NCBI GenBank assembly: GCA_023458535.1
Contig: JAEWYW010000062.1
Span: forward strand, 124,001 to 188,000
DNA length: 64,000 bases
DNA from: Bacteroidota bacterium
Lineage (GTDB): Bacteria > Bacteroidota > Bacteroidia > Flavobacteriales > Weeksellaceae
Direction of reading: 5' to 3'
Within the stretch, counting starts at the first letter, position 1, and each line of letters starts with the position of its first letter. Positions 25,933 through 34,349 of this stretch are shown piece by piece. The notes beneath the pieces are model-generated. The model saw nothing but the letters and a program-made list of their open reading frames with translations, had not been told where the DNA came from and searched no databases. The translations under genes and the position numbers were made by a program.

Positions 25933-26219
25933 TGGAAGTAAGAAGAATCACCATCAACATTGCTGGTAGAGTATATCCACTCAATGTACCTGCTACCGAA
26001 GAGGAAACTCTGCGTAAAGTGGGGAAGCAGATAGAAAATATGATTAAGGATTTTGAACAAAATTTCGATGTAAGAGATAAACAAGACGCTTTAGCAATGT
26101 GTGCTTTAAAATTGGGCACTAATGCGGAAGTTTCTCAAGTAAACTTCGAAAATAATATAAATATTACCAATCAGCGATTGATGAAAATGAATCAAAAATT
26201 GGATGAAATAGGAAAATAG
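25932..26219 (+). CDS. zapA: Cell division protein ZapA
   Basis: This is a 95-residue ZapA-family protein. The N-terminal globular head (RRITINIAGRVYPLNVPATEEETLRKVGKQIENMIKDF) and the KQDALAMCALKLGT helix are diagnostic. The C-terminal coiled coil drives tetramerisation. ZapA crosslinks FtsZ filaments. It overlaps the upstream coiled-coil gene and is followed by the 6S-like RNA. Confidence 0.9.
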   Translation: MEVRRITINIAGRVYPLNVPATEEETLRKVGKQIENMIKDFEQNFDVRDKQDALAMCALKLGTNAEVSQVNFENNINITNQRLMKMNQKLDEIGK

Positions 26220-26231
26220 CAATATTTTCTA

Positions 26232-26406
26232 CAGTCTGCCTACAATAATTCTAACACATTAAAGGTAAACTCAACGCTAAACAATTACCGAACAAAAGTC
26301 TGTTGAATGGCGCGCCGGATTTCCCGGATTACAAACAATAGAAATCAGTTCAAATCGTGTTGATTAGGAGTTTACTCTCAATCTTTGAATTGTTGTAGGT
26401 TTTTTA
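26232..26406 (+). ncRNA. ssrS: 6S RNA (ssrS) candidate
   Basis: The zapA-rny gap (223 bp) holds a sequence that folds as one long rod. The closing stem CCTACAATAATTC (26239-26251) pairs with GAATTGTTGTAGG (26387-26399) through one G-U. The next stem GTAAACTC (26265-26272) pairs with GAGTTTAC (26368-26375). Between them lies a large, weakly paired central region around a GC-rich tip (CGCGCC near 26310). A T run (26400-26406) follows, giving an intrinsic end. A rod of about 170 nt with a central bubble is the 6S RNA architecture, and 6S genes commonly neighbour zapA. 6S binds the housekeeping RNA polymerase holoenzyme. Exact ends are estimates. Confidence 0.78.
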
Positions 26407-26442
26407 TTTTTATATGAATACATTATAAACTCTATATATATT

Positions 26443-28008
26443 ATGATTACAACCATTGTAGGTATTGTAGCACTTATTATTGGAGCCGTTTTAGGAATGG
26501 TATTTTCCAAAAGCTCTCTCAATTCTAAGGCAAAATTCATCATTGATGATGCTAAAAAGAATGCCGAAAACCTTATAGAAAAAGCAAATGTTCAGGCAGA
26601 ATCTATTAAAAAAGAAAAAAATCTTCAGGCAAAAGAAAAATTTTTAGAACTGAAATCGCAACATGACGCAGACATCCAAGTTCGTGAAAAAAAGATGCAG
26701 GAAGTGGAAAAAAGAACTAAGGATAAAGAACAGAAACTTAATGATGAACTGAGTAAAACCGGTAAATTAGAAAAAGATCTTGACAGACAAATTGCTGACT
26801 ACGCCAAGAAAACTGAACTCTTAGATAGAAAACAAGAAGAATTAGATGTCATCACAGCTAAAAAAGTAGAAATTCTGGAGAAAATTTCCAACTACACAGC
26901 AGAAGAAGCAAAAGCTGAATTGGTGGAAACACTAAAATCTGAAGCGAAGACAAGAGCTCAGGCACATGTACAGGGCATTATGGAGGAAGCGCAATTGAAT
27001 GCTAAAAACGAAGCTAGAAAAATCGTTATTCAAACCATTCAAAGAATAGGAACAGAGCAGGCTATTGAGAACTCGGTATCGGTATTTAATATTGAATCCG
27101 ATGAAGTTAAAGGTAGAATTATTGGTCGTGAAGGTCGAAATATTCGTGCATTAGAAGCAGCAACAGGAGTTGAAATTATTGTAGATGATACCCCAGAAGC
27201 TATCTTATTGTCGTGCTTCGATCCTGTGCGTAGAGAAGTTGCAAGACTATCCTTACACAGATTGGTTACAGATGGTAGAATTCACCCTGCAAGAATTGAG
27301 GAGGTAGTTGAAAAAACAAGAAAACAGATTGAAGAGGAGATTATTGAAGTTGGAAAAAGAACAATTATCGACCTTGGAATTCACGGTTTACATCCTGAAT
27401 TGGTGAAGATTGTTGGAAGAATGAAATACCGTTCTTCTTATGGTCAGAATCTCTTACAACACTCCAGAGAAGTAGCCAATATTGCTGCCACTATGGCTGC
27501 TGAACTAGGCCTAAATGTAAAGTTAGCCAAAAGAGCTGGTTTATTACACGATATTGGTAAGGTTCCAGAACAAGAGTCTGAACTTCCACACGCTCTTTTA
27601 GGAATGCAGTGGGCGGAAAAATTTGGGGAAAATGCAGAGGTAATTAATGCCATTGGGGCGCACCATGACGAAATTGAAATGACATCTCTCTTGTCTCCAA
27701 TCATTCAGGTAGCTGATGCTATTTCTGGTGCTAGACCAGGAGCCAGAAGACAGGTTTTAGAATCGTATATTCAAAGATTGAAAGATTTAGAATCTGCAGC
27801 ATTAAGTTTCGAAGGTGTTTCCAGCGCTTATGCTATTCAAGCAGGTAGAGAACTGCGTGTAATGGTTGAAAGTGGCAAAGTTAATGATGAAGTTGCTGCA
27901 CAACTTTCGTATGATATTTCTGAAAAGATTCAAAACGAGCTGACCTATCCAGGACAGGTAAAAGTGACGGTAATTAGAGAAATTAGATCTGTAAATATTG
28001 CCCGCTAA
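26443..28008 (+). CDS. rny: Ribonuclease Y
   Basis: This is a 521-residue membrane-bound endoribonuclease. The N-terminal transmembrane helix (about 1-22) is followed by a long coiled coil (about 30-190). A KH RNA-binding domain ([28 protein letters not shown]) and an HD domain ([13 protein letters not shown], then [13 protein letters not shown], then GAHHDEIE) come next. RNase Y starts decay of many mRNAs. Full length and intact. No clear -7 box precedes it. Confidence 0.96.
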   Translation: MITTIVGIVALIIGAVLGMVFSKSSLNSKAKFIIDDAKKNAENLIEKANVQAESIKKEKNLQAKEKFLELKSQHDADIQVREKKMQEVEKRTKDKEQKLNDELSKTGKLEKDLDRQIADYAKKTELLDRKQEELDVITAKKVEILEKISNYTAEEAKAELVETLKSEAKTRAQAHVQGIMEEAQLNAKNEARKIVIQTIQRIGTEQAIENSVSVFNIESDEVKGRIIGREGRNIRALEAATGVEIIVDDTPEAILLSCFDPVRREVARLSLHRLVTDGRIHPARIEEVVEKTRKQIEEEIIEVGKRTIIDLGIHGLHPELVKIVGRMKYRSSYGQNLLQHSREVANIAATMAAELGLNVKLAKRAGLLHDIGKVPEQESELPHALLGMQWAEKFGENAEVINAIGAHHDEIEMTSLLSPIIQVADAISGARPGARRQVLESYIQRLKDLESAALSFEGVSSAYAIQAGRELRVMVESGKVNDEVAAQLSYDISEKIQNELTYPGQVKVTVIREIRSVNIAR

Positions 28009-28025
28009 TCAAACTTAAAACATAT

Positions 28026-28056
28026 TAAAAATCCTTTTCTCAGAAAGGGATTTTTA
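28026..28056 (+). terminator. Terminator after rny
   Basis: AAAAATCC pairs with GGATTTTT around a TTTTCT/AGAAAG inner stem. A T-rich tail follows. Confidence 0.7.
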
Positions 28057-28185
28057 TTTTATTTTAGGTTAATCTTTTTTAAAAAAAGTTATAAAGACAT
28101 ACTAAGTTTCAAATTTATTCGTTAATTTTATATGTATAACATATCATTGTAATGCTAAATTACATATTTTAACAATCAATATTTT

Positions 28186-28226
28186 TAATAAAAGGAGGTC
28201 TATCGTTTTGATGGACCTTTTTTATA
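28186..28226. terminator. Hairpin downstream of the thioesterase gene
   Basis: AGGTCTATC / GATGGACCT has a 5-nt loop with A and T runs on both sides. It probably ends the minus-strand thioesterase transcript. Confidence 0.6.
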
Positions 28227-28265
28227 GGATTAAATCATTAAATATACTGATGCTCAAGGAAGCTG

Positions 28266-28733
28266 TTAAAGAAAAGGTTTCATTTCTTCTTCTATATTTT
28301 TTCTTAGGTCCATCAGTCGAATGGCATACTGTTCATTTTGTTTTTCGCTGTCTGTTTTTGGAGTCCATTTGGGAACTTTTAAAGCCTTTCCATTGTCATC
28401 AACTGCTACAAAAACGATAATACAATGCGTTTTCTTTTCAAAGATCTGACTTTTTAGATTTCTGGAATAGACGTTTATGGCAATATGCATACTTGTATTA
28501 CCAGTATAGATAACCTGCGCTTCGACCTTTACCAAATCTCCAATTTTTATAGGATCATAAAACCTGATTCCTCCGACATAAACAGTTACCGAATAACTAC
28601 CACTCCAAGTGGTTGCACAGGCATACCCTGCCTGATCAATCCATTTCATAACACTGCCTCCGTGCACATTTCCTCCATAATTAACATCAGAAGGCTCAGA
28701 AATAAACTGAAATACCAATGGCATATTTTCCAT
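28266..28733 (-). CDS. Hotdog-fold acyl-CoA thioesterase
   Basis: This is a 155-residue single-hotdog protein of the YciA/BFIT type. The active-site helix region is NYGGNVHGGSVMKWIDQAGYACATTWSGSY, and the following strand is VGGIRFYDPIKIGDLVKVEAQVIYTGNTSMHI. Such enzymes hydrolyse medium- to long-chain acyl-CoA in the cytosol. It is monocistronic and convergent with rny. Confidence 0.88.
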   Translation of the reverse strand: MENMPLVFQFISEPSDVNYGGNVHGGSVMKWIDQAGYACATTWSGSYSVTVYVGGIRFYDPIKIGDLVKVEAQVIYTGNTSMHIAINVYSRNLKSQIFEKKTHCIIVFVAVDDNGKALKVPKWTPKTDSEKQNEQYAIRLMDLRKNIEEEMKPFL

Positions 28734-28809
28734 AACCTAATTATTTTTGATTGATTTTAAAGGTATGGAGAAATTTTGAAATACTGTTTTAAATCTTAAT
28801 TTTGTAACC

Positions 28810-29160
28810 ATGAAAAAAGTATTTTATTTAAAAACTTGCAGTACCTGTTCAAGAATAATGTCCGAATTTGATCTCAAAGGATGGGAATTAAGGGAGATTA
28901 AATCAAAACCTTTATCAGAAGATGAATTGGATGAAATGTATGCAAAAACTGGCTCATATGAAGCACTCTTCAGTAAAAAATCAACACAAATAAAAGTTAG
29001 AGGCTTGGATACTAAAAAATTATCAGAGGATGACTATAAGGCTTTATTGTTGGACCATTATACTTTCTTGAAAAGACCTGTATTTGTTACTGCTGAAAAA
29101 ATATTTGTAGGTAACGATAAAAATAATTTGGAGCAACTTCGTTTTTTCTTTAATAATTGA
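28810..29160 (+). CDS. ArsC/Spx-family thioredoxin-fold protein
   Basis: This is a 116-residue member of the ArsC/YffB/Spx family. The N-terminal CxxC is MKKVFYLKTCSTCSRIM. The characteristic helical insert DEMYAKTGSYEALFSKKS and C-terminal FLKRPVFVTAEKIFVGND follow. True arsenate reductases have a CX5R loop; here CSTCSR keeps Cys and Arg spacing close to YffB. No ars genes are nearby, so arsenate reduction is unproven and a glutathione- or thiol-linked role is possible. Confidence 0.82.
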   Translation: MKKVFYLKTCSTCSRIMSEFDLKGWELREIKSKPLSEDELDEMYAKTGSYEALFSKKSTQIKVRGLDTKKLSEDDYKALLLDHYTFLKRPVFVTAEKIFVGNDKNNLEQLRFFFNN

Positions 29161-29316
29161 TTTCAAGAAAAAAAATTATAAAGTCCATTGTATATTGCAG
29201 TTATTTTTAATAGTAATACTTTAATTTTAGTATTTAACTATAAAAATTTCATTAAAAAAAATTTGCAATAAAAAATTCATTATCTTTATGACATATAATT
29301 TTATACAATAAACGTT

Positions 29317-29751
29317 ATGAAAAAACTTATATTTTCGTTTGCAATATTCGCATCTGCCTTTATGTATTCGCAGAAAAATACCAATGTTAGATTTGCTATT
29401 ATCGATGATATAATTGGTACTGAATCCTTAATTGCTGAGGCAAAAAACAACGTTAAAAGCACTAAAAAATTTAATAAGGGTGCTGCGTTACCTGCTTCCA
29501 TGCAGAAATATTCCTTTCTCGCAGATAATGGCCTTACACAAGTTGCTTTAAAGCCTGAATTAGGTACGCCGTTTGATCTTTATCCAATAAAAAGTATCAA
29601 TGAACAGAATAATTTGCCAATAGATAACCCGGTGATTTTAGAGGGTTATGAAATTCCTAGTGGTATGACTATTTACTCAAACATTATAGAAACTTTTGAG
29701 ATTAAAGATTACAACGGGAAAAAGACAGTTTTTATTACCATTAGAAAGTAA
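29317..29751 (+). CDS. Hypothetical exported protein
   Basis: No family recognised. It has 144 residues with a Sec signal peptide (about 1-19, ending FMYSQ) and a soluble body with no cysteine pair or repeat. The segment FDLYPIKSINEQNNLPIDNPVILEGYEIPSGMTIYSN looks like a small beta domain. It is monocistronic, preceded by 156 bp of AT-rich DNA and followed by a strong bidirectional terminator. Confidence 0.7.
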   Translation: MKKLIFSFAIFASAFMYSQKNTNVRFAIIDDIIGTESLIAEAKNNVKSTKKFNKGAALPASMQKYSFLADNGLTQVALKPELGTPFDLYPIKSINEQNNLPIDNPVILEGYEIPSGMTIYSNIIETFEIKDYNGKKTVFITIRK

Positions 29752-29770
29752 GACGTAAAATCAACAAACG

Positions 29771-29799
29771 AAAAACTCATCAATCATGATGAGTTTTTT
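29771..29799. terminator. Bidirectional terminator
   Basis: AAAAACTCATCA / TGATGAGTTTTTT has an ATCA loop, between the hypothetical gene and the convergent HTH regulator. Confidence 0.85.
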
Positions 29800-29803
29800 G
29801 TTT

Positions 29804-30325
29804 TTATGGATGAAAACTTTCAAATTTTCCACTTTCGTAGAGAATAACAATACTTTTTATTTTATCTTTTTGAATACCAGATACTTCTGAATTGGAATTT
29901 TCTACTTTCATCTCTAATCGCTGAGGATCGATTATTCGATCATTTTCTTGCTTCTGTTCAGCTATATCTAATTCTGGGCGTTTTTGAGTATCATCTTTCT
30001 TGAGTGCTGTAGTAGCAATACTTTCATCTTCTATCAAACTGAATAAATCGGGTAGGGAAGCGGTTTTTGGATTGTCGTGTTCATTTATTTTTTCATCTTC
30101 TTTTTTTTCTTGTTCTAGCATTTCACCTTCACCATTAATCAACCAATCCCAAGAAATTTGTGGAAATCTGTTCTTAATCTTTGTAATAAATTCAAGTGAC
30201 GGTTTGTTTCTTCCTGAGGTGATATGTGATATGGATGATTTTTGAACATCTATTTCGTCCGCAAACTCAGATGAAGAAAATTGAGAATATTTGATAATTT
30301 CTGAAATTCTATCGTTCAAATTCAT
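29804..30325 (-). CDS. XRE-type helix-turn-helix regulator
   Basis: This is a 173-residue DNA-binding protein. The N-terminal HTH (about 1-65) reads ISEIIKYSQFSSSEFADEID, then KSSISHITSGRNKPSLEFITKI, a phage-repressor-like fold. The rest is acidic and low in complexity, with no recognised sensor domain. Its upstream region carries a palindromic GTAAAATTTAC and a dense series of TTTACA/TGTAAA hexamers reaching 700 bp toward the next gene, which suggests that it binds there and controls itself. Confidence 0.8.
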   Translation of the reverse strand: MNLNDRISEIIKYSQFSSSEFADEIDVQKSSISHITSGRNKPSLEFITKIKNRFPQISWDWLINGEGEMLEQEKKEDEKINEHDNPKTASLPDLFSLIEDESIATTALKKDDTQKRPELDIAEQKQENDRIIDPQRLEMKVENSNSEVSGIQKDKIKSIVILYESGKFESFHP

Positions 30326-31048
30326 GATAAAAATGTAAAATTTACAAATACAAATGTAAAAATATTATTTTGTTTAAAACGTAACAAATGTAATAAAATA
30401 TTCTTCTCTGTAAATTACAAAAGTAAATAGAAACGATAAAAATCTATTATACAGCATGTTAGATAATAATATATTTATACATAATTAAATTTCAATGCTG
30501 GCAGTTTATTTTTAAACTGTGTGTTCATCAATTTACATTTATAAAATAAATAATTCTAAACTATGCTTCACTTGGAATGTTCCGATTATTCTACCGATTT
30601 AAAATGTCTAAATCGTTTATTAACAGATATTTATAAACTTTAATAATGTAAAATTACTATAAATCGTATCTAACTTCAATTAAGCACCATTTTTAAAATC
30701 TCATTGAACTCTCGGAAAACTTCCAAATTACACTATATTATTGTAAATTACAAATGTAATATATGGTATTTTACATTCCTTGTAAACAAATAATCGTTTA
30801 AATAACTTATTGAAAATTAGTGATATTCACGATTATACTATATTAAAGTTACATTATAAATTAACTTGAATTAAAAATAATAAAATATTGATTATTAAAT
30901 ATTTACAATTTTATTTTATAGTAAATTCAATTAACATTTTTATCAACAGACAAACTGACATTTCACATTGTTTATTGAATTTACAAATGTATTTAATTAT
31001 GTAAATTGATATTTTATCGTAAATTTGAACTTTGTAAACTTAATAGGG
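30326..31048. promoter_or_regulatory. AT-rich intergenic region with repeated TTTACA/TGTAAA sites
   Basis: This 723-bp gap between the HTH regulator and the M14 gene has no open frame I trust. It is extremely AT-rich. TTTACA or TGTAAA occurs at about 30334, 30341, 30355, 30409, 30532, 30647, 30742, 30770, 30781, 30902, 30980, 31000 and 31033. Several form palindromes: TGTAAATTACA (30409-30419 and 30742-30752) and TTTACA-TTCCT-TGTAAA (30770-30786). A separate CAGTTTA-N4-TAAACTG hairpin sits at 30502-30519. The best reading is an operator field for the adjacent HTH protein. Confidence 0.5.
31020..31027 (+). promoter_or_regulatory. Candidate -7 box for the M14 peptidase gene
   Basis: TAAATTTG lies 21 bp before the ATG at 31049. 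TGTAAA hexamers flank it on both sides (31000, 31033), so the regulator could occlude it. Confidence 0.45.
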
Positions 31049-32152
31049 ATGACTTTTGAACAAGCATATATTTCTAACCCTAATTTTTCTAACCGCTACA
31101 TATGCCCAGAAAAATTATTTTTTTATCTACAGACGAATCTCAGCGATTATATTGAGCAAATCGGAACATCAACTTTAGGAAAACCTATTTATAAATTATC
31201 TATCGGGAAAGGCAGTGTGAGAGTGGTAGCTTGGTCTCAAATGCATGGAAATGAATCAAATGCGACCCATGCGATGCTGGATTTGTTAGAAACTTTGACT
31301 ATGAATGGTCATTTAAAACAACAACTTTTTGAAAAAATTACATTAGATTTTATTTTTATGCTGAATCCTGACGGTTCTGAACAATGGACGAGGAGAAATT
31401 CTTTGGATATAGATCTGAACCGGGATTTTTTAAAAGGTGCGAGTAAGGAAATTCATATTTTAAAAAACATGGTGAAAAGTGGGGGTTATGACTTTGCTTT
31501 AAATCTACATGAACAACGCACTATTTTTACAACAGACGGTAAACACCCAGCAACACTCTCTTTTTTGTCGCCTTCGGAGGATTTTGAGCGAACAATTACT
31601 GAGAACAGAAAAAAATGCATGTCCATCATCAGCAAAGTCAATAATAAGTTACAAACGATAATTCCAGATCATATTGGCAGATATACCGATGAGTTTTATC
31701 CAACTTCTACTGGTGATAATTTTATGATGCAGGGTCTACCTAACATATTATTTGAAGGTGGTCATTTTGAGAATGATTATCAGCGAAAAAATACAAGGAG
31801 ATTGTATACCATAGCGCTTTACTACACTCTGCTGGAAATTGGGAACTTAAAAGATTATAGTGATTGGGAGGAATATTTTAAAATCCCAGAAAATAAGGAG
31901 ACGCATTATGATATCATCTACAGAAATGTAAAATTAAATACCGATTACGATTGTGTCTTAGATGTCGCAGTTCAATTTAAAGAGGTTATCAATGCTGGTG
32001 ATGATGACATTAGTTTTGTACCTCATGTGGTGGAAGTAGGCGATGTGGGCAAGAAAAAAGGTTGGAAAGAAGTTGATTGTACTAATAAAAAGTTTATCTG
32101 CCAGCGTAAATATCCCAAACTTGATCATCCAGTAGATTTTGATTTTGAATAA
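31049..32152 (+). CDS. M14-family zinc carboxypeptidase-like protein
   Basis: This is a 367-residue cytoplasmic protein (no signal peptide). The zinc motif HxxE is in WSQMHGNESNATHAML, with NPDGSEQWTRRNSLDIDLNRDF (substrate-binding NxR) and the third zinc ligand in ALNLHEQRTIFT. A glutamate in PNILFEGGHFEND is the likely general base. M14 enzymes remove C-terminal residues or act as amidases; the intracellular location suggests peptide or muropeptide turnover. The ATG at 31049 is preferred to TTG 31025, which lies inside the -7 box. Confidence 0.82.
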   Translation: MTFEQAYISNPNFSNRYICPEKLFFYLQTNLSDYIEQIGTSTLGKPIYKLSIGKGSVRVVAWSQMHGNESNATHAMLDLLETLTMNGHLKQQLFEKITLDFIFMLNPDGSEQWTRRNSLDIDLNRDFLKGASKEIHILKNMVKSGGYDFALNLHEQRTIFTTDGKHPATLSFLSPSEDFERTITENRKKCMSIISKVNNKLQTIIPDHIGRYTDEFYPTSTGDNFMMQGLPNILFEGGHFENDYQRKNTRRLYTIALYYTLLEIGNLKDYSDWEEYFKIPENKETHYDIIYRNVKLNTDYDCVLDVAVQFKEVINAGDDDISFVPHVVEVGDVGKKKGWKEVDCTNKKFICQRKYPKLDHPVDFDFE

Positions 32153-32187
32153 AAAAAAGAGGAAATTTTTTCCTCTTTAATTTTTTT
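32151..32187. terminator. Bidirectional terminator
   Basis: AAAGAGGAAA / TTTCCTCTTT is followed by T runs, between the convergent M14 and SMR genes. Confidence 0.8.
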
Positions 32188-32199
32188 ATGCCTATTATT

Positions 32200-32526
32200 T
32201 TAATGTGAAACTGCTTTAAGACCTATTACAGAGCCTACCAATGTTATGATAAAGAAGATTCTCCAAAAACTTACCGGATCCTTGAAGAAAAAGATACCCA
32301 TTAGAACCGTTCCTACAGCACCAATTCCTGTCCAGACTGCATAAGCGGTCCCAATGGGAAGTGTTTGTGTGGCTTTGATGAGAAGTATCATACTGATGCT
32401 TAGTGAGACAACAAATCCACCAAACCACCAATACATTTCGTTGCCTGACGTTTCCTTTACTTTAGCTAAACAGGAGGCGAAAGCGACCTCAAATAATCCT
32501 GCGATGATTAATATTACCCAGTTCAT
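32200..32526 (-). CDS. Small multidrug resistance (SMR)/SugE-like transporter
   Basis: This is a 108-residue protein with four transmembrane helices. Conserved Glu14 is in IAGLFEVAFA, and the core is TQTLPIGTAYAVWTGIGAVGTVLMGI. SMR proteins work as antiparallel dimers coupled to proton influx. The TAYAVWTGIGAVG block is shared by the Gdx/SugE guanidinium exporters and EmrE types; which substrate applies is not decidable here. No guanidine riboswitch is evident upstream. A CRP-like regulator lies 64 bp upstream in the same direction. Confidence 0.85.
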   Translation of the reverse strand: MNWVILIIAGLFEVAFASCLAKVKETSGNEMYWWFGGFVVSLSISMILLIKATQTLPIGTAYAVWTGIGAVGTVLMGIFFFKDPVSFWRIFFIITLVGSVIGLKAVSH

Positions 32527-32590
32527 ATATTTTAATTTTGCGCAAATTTCTCAAAAAATTTACGTTTATTATTTTACAAATGATAAAAAA

Positions 32591-33151
32591 TCAAACATCA
32601 GTTCGAATCCTGCTCAAGCTCACCTGAGTAATCCCCAGATACGAGGCAATATTTCCCAGGGACACTCTCTGTAGAAGTTCCGGACGGGTTTTAAGAAGAT
32701 CTTTATAGCGCTCGGAAGCGGTTTTGAATTGTCGTGAAATAAAAATTTCTTCCGTTTTCATCAATTCTTTTTCAGCGTACTTCCTTCCCCAGTTAGCAAT
32801 ATGGATATCGGTCTCATACAATTTTTGCAAATCCGAACTTTTGAGTCTGTACAGATCACAATCTTCTAAAAGTTCAATGCTTTCATAGCTGGTTTTGTCG
32901 TCAACATAACTTCTCATTGAAAGGATGGTTTCGCCTTCACTTCCAAACCAAAACGTCACTTCACTGTCATTTACGATGGAATATGCCCTAACAATTCCTT
33001 TTTTAACGAAGTACAAATAAGGCGTTCTTTTGCCAGCTTCCATCAACAAAAACCCTTTTGGTAAAGATATTTCTGTTATTAGAACTCTTATTTTCTCTTT
33101 GGATGATGTGGGAATTGTATAAATACGGTCAAGAATTGAATCGATATGCAT
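32591..33151 (-). CDS. CRP/FNR-family transcriptional regulator
   Basis: This is a 187-residue regulator. The N-terminal cyclic-nucleotide-binding-like jelly roll (about 15-120) includes EISLPKGFLLMEAGKRTPYLYFVKKGIVRAYS but lacks the Arg-Ser pair of true cAMP sites. The C-terminal HTH is RVSLGNIASYLGITQVSLSRIR. This is the common Bacteroidota type of unknown ligand. The start at 33151 (MHIDSILDR) is preferred; the longer frame would run through the pyrB leader on the other strand. It probably controls the adjacent SMR exporter. Confidence 0.82.
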   Translation of the reverse strand: MHIDSILDRIYTIPTSSKEKIRVLITEISLPKGFLLMEAGKRTPYLYFVKKGIVRAYSIVNDSEVTFWFGSEGETILSMRSYVDDKTSYESIELLEDCDLYRLKSSDLQKLYETDIHIANWGRKYAEKELMKTEEIFISRQFKTASERYKDLLKTRPELLQRVSLGNIASYLGITQVSLSRIRTDV

Positions 33152-33215
33152 CGCTCTAAATTTTCGTAAAAATAAACATTGTATTTCTATGATCAAGAAT
33201 TCATGATGCAATGTG

Positions 33216-33245
33216 TTGTCAATTTCAAGAAATTTTATATCTTTG
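33216..33245 (+). promoter_or_regulatory. Promoter of the pyrB leader
   Basis: TTG (33216-33218), 19 bp, TATCTTTG (33238-33245) is close to the ideal Bacteroidota promoter. Transcription should start near 33252, at or 1 nt before the leader ATG. Confidence 0.65.
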
Positions 33246-33252
33246 CATCCTA

Positions 33253-33324
33253 ATGAGAGCAATACTATCATTAGCGACATTTGAAAACATAGGCGGCAAC
33301 CCCGCTGGTAAAAATATTATTTAA
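33253..33324 (+). CDS. Putative 23-residue leader peptide of the pyrB operon
   Basis: This short ORF reads MRAILSLATFE then NIGGNPAGKNII and stop. Its AUG is within about 1 nt of the predicted transcription start and lies in a perfect stem (CTAATGA / TCATTAG, 33250-33274). A second small hairpin (GCGG-N5-CCGC, near 33287) lies in mid-ORF. The UAA stop (33322-33324) runs directly into the 5' arm of the terminator at 33323-33353. A ribosome reaching the stop would cover that arm and permit read-through into pyrB, as in the E. coli pyrBI attenuator. No homologue is known to me; this reading rests on layout. Confidence 0.5.
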   Translation: MRAILSLATFENIGGNPAGKNII

Positions 33325-33353
33325 CGAAGTCCTGTTGGCTTCGTTTTTTTTTG
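33323..33353 (+). terminator. Attenuator-type terminator before pyrB
   Basis: AACGAAG / CTTCGTT has a GU-extended stem and is followed by nine T residues. It ends 18 bp before the pyrB ATG, with no other promoter in between. Confidence 0.75.
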
Positions 33354-33370
33354 TGAAAAATTGAATAACA

Positions 33371-34261
33371 ATGCTGAGTCTGAGTCACTTTACAAATCAA
33401 CAAATACTTCACTTGCTGGAGGAAGCACAATCTTTTGCCCAAGGGAAAGTTTTAAAGCCTAAAAAGCAAATTTTTGTTTCGAATCTTTTTTTTGAAGACA
33501 GTACGCGTACCAAAACGAGCTTTGATATTGCAGAAAGAAAATTAGGATTGGAAGTAGTCCCTTTTGATGTCACACATTCATCCGTTAACAAAGGTGAATC
33601 TCTCTATGATACTGTTAAAACACTTGAAAGCATTGGTGTTAATTTAGTAGTGATTCGTCACAAACAAAATGAGTATTATAAAGAACTTTCGAGTTTAAAT
33701 ATTCCAGTGATTAATGGCGGTGACGGAACCGGAAACCATCCTTCGCAATGTCTACTAGATTTATTAACAATTAAAGAAGAATTTGGATCTTTTGAAGGCT
33801 TAAAAGTGGGAATAGTTGGTGATGTGAAACACAGCAGAGTGGCCAATTCAGACGCTGAGGCTTTAAGAAAATTAGGTGCAAAAGTCTATTTTTCTGGTCC
33901 TGAAAATTGGTTTGATGAAGGAGCCCTGATTAATGGAACGTATTTGCAGTTGGATCAGTTGGTAAAAGAGGTTGATGTTCTCATGCTTTTGAGAATTCAG
34001 CATGAAAGACACGATTCTAAGATGAGTTTTTCCAGGGAGGAGTATCACAAAAAATATGGTTTAACCAAAGAACGTGAAAAGTTGATGAAACCCAACGCTA
34101 TCATCATGCATCCAGCACCCATTAACAGAGGTGTTGAGATTGATACCGAACTGGTGGAATGCGAGCGTTCACGGATTTTTAAACAAATGGAAAACGGTGT
34201 TTACGCCAGAATGGCAATTTTAAAAGACGCCTTAGAACAAAAAGGGTTTGAGTTTGAATAA
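33371..34261 (+). CDS. pyrB: Aspartate carbamoyltransferase catalytic subunit
   Basis: This is a 296-residue ATCase catalytic chain. The carbamoyl-phosphate motif is [18 protein letters not shown], the aspartate-binding loops include [13 protein letters not shown] and [11 protein letters not shown], and the end block is [13 protein letters not shown]. It makes carbamoyl-aspartate in pyrimidine synthesis. No pyrI is adjacent. It heads the pyrB-carA-carB operon, so the enzyme and its substrate supply are coexpressed behind the leader. Confidence 0.95.
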   Translation: MLSLSHFTNQQILHLLEEAQSFAQGKVLKPKKQIFVSNLFFEDSTRTKTSFDIAERKLGLEVVPFDVTHSSVNKGESLYDTVKTLESIGVNLVVIRHKQNEYYKELSSLNIPVINGGDGTGNHPSQCLLDLLTIKEEFGSFEGLKVGIVGDVKHSRVANSDAEALRKLGAKVYFSGPENWFDEGALINGTYLQLDQLVKEVDVLMLLRIQHERHDSKMSFSREEYHKKYGLTKEREKLMKPNAIIMHPAPINRGVEIDTELVECERSRIFKQMENGVYARMAILKDALEQKGFEFE

Positions 34262-34268
34262 AAGAAAA

Positions 34269-34341
34269 TAAGATACAAGATTTCAGATATCAGACAAACA
34301 ATTATAAGTCTGAAATCTGAGGTCTAGGATCTAACATCTAA
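34269..34341. repeat. Paired heptanucleotide array, locus B (pyrB-carA)
   Basis: Left heptads TAAGATA, CAAGATT, TCAGATA, TCAGACA (34269-34296) and right heptads AGTCTGA, AATCTGA, GGTCTAG, GATCTAA, CATCTAA (34307-34341) are separated by 10 bp. The inner 13 bp of the arms are complementary at 12 positions, so the pyrB-carA mRNA would carry a hairpin here. The right arm ends 8 bp before the carA ATG. Confidence 0.75.
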
Positions 34342-34349
34342 TAAAAAAA

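Noticed and set aside
30326..31048. Replication origin in the AT-rich gap
   Set aside because: No DnaA boxes of the TTWTNCACA type, no dnaA or other origin genes next to it. The repeats are TTTACA/TGTAAA instead.
32200..32526. Guanidine riboswitch controlling the SugE-like gene
   Set aside because: The 64 bp upstream are too short and lack the ACGR-type paired hairpins of guanidine riboswitches.
33250..33353. Known riboswitch class upstream of pyrB
   Set aside because: The conserved cores of SAM, TPP, cobalamin, preQ1 and PyrR-binding leaders that I know are absent. A leader-ORF attenuator explains the layout better.
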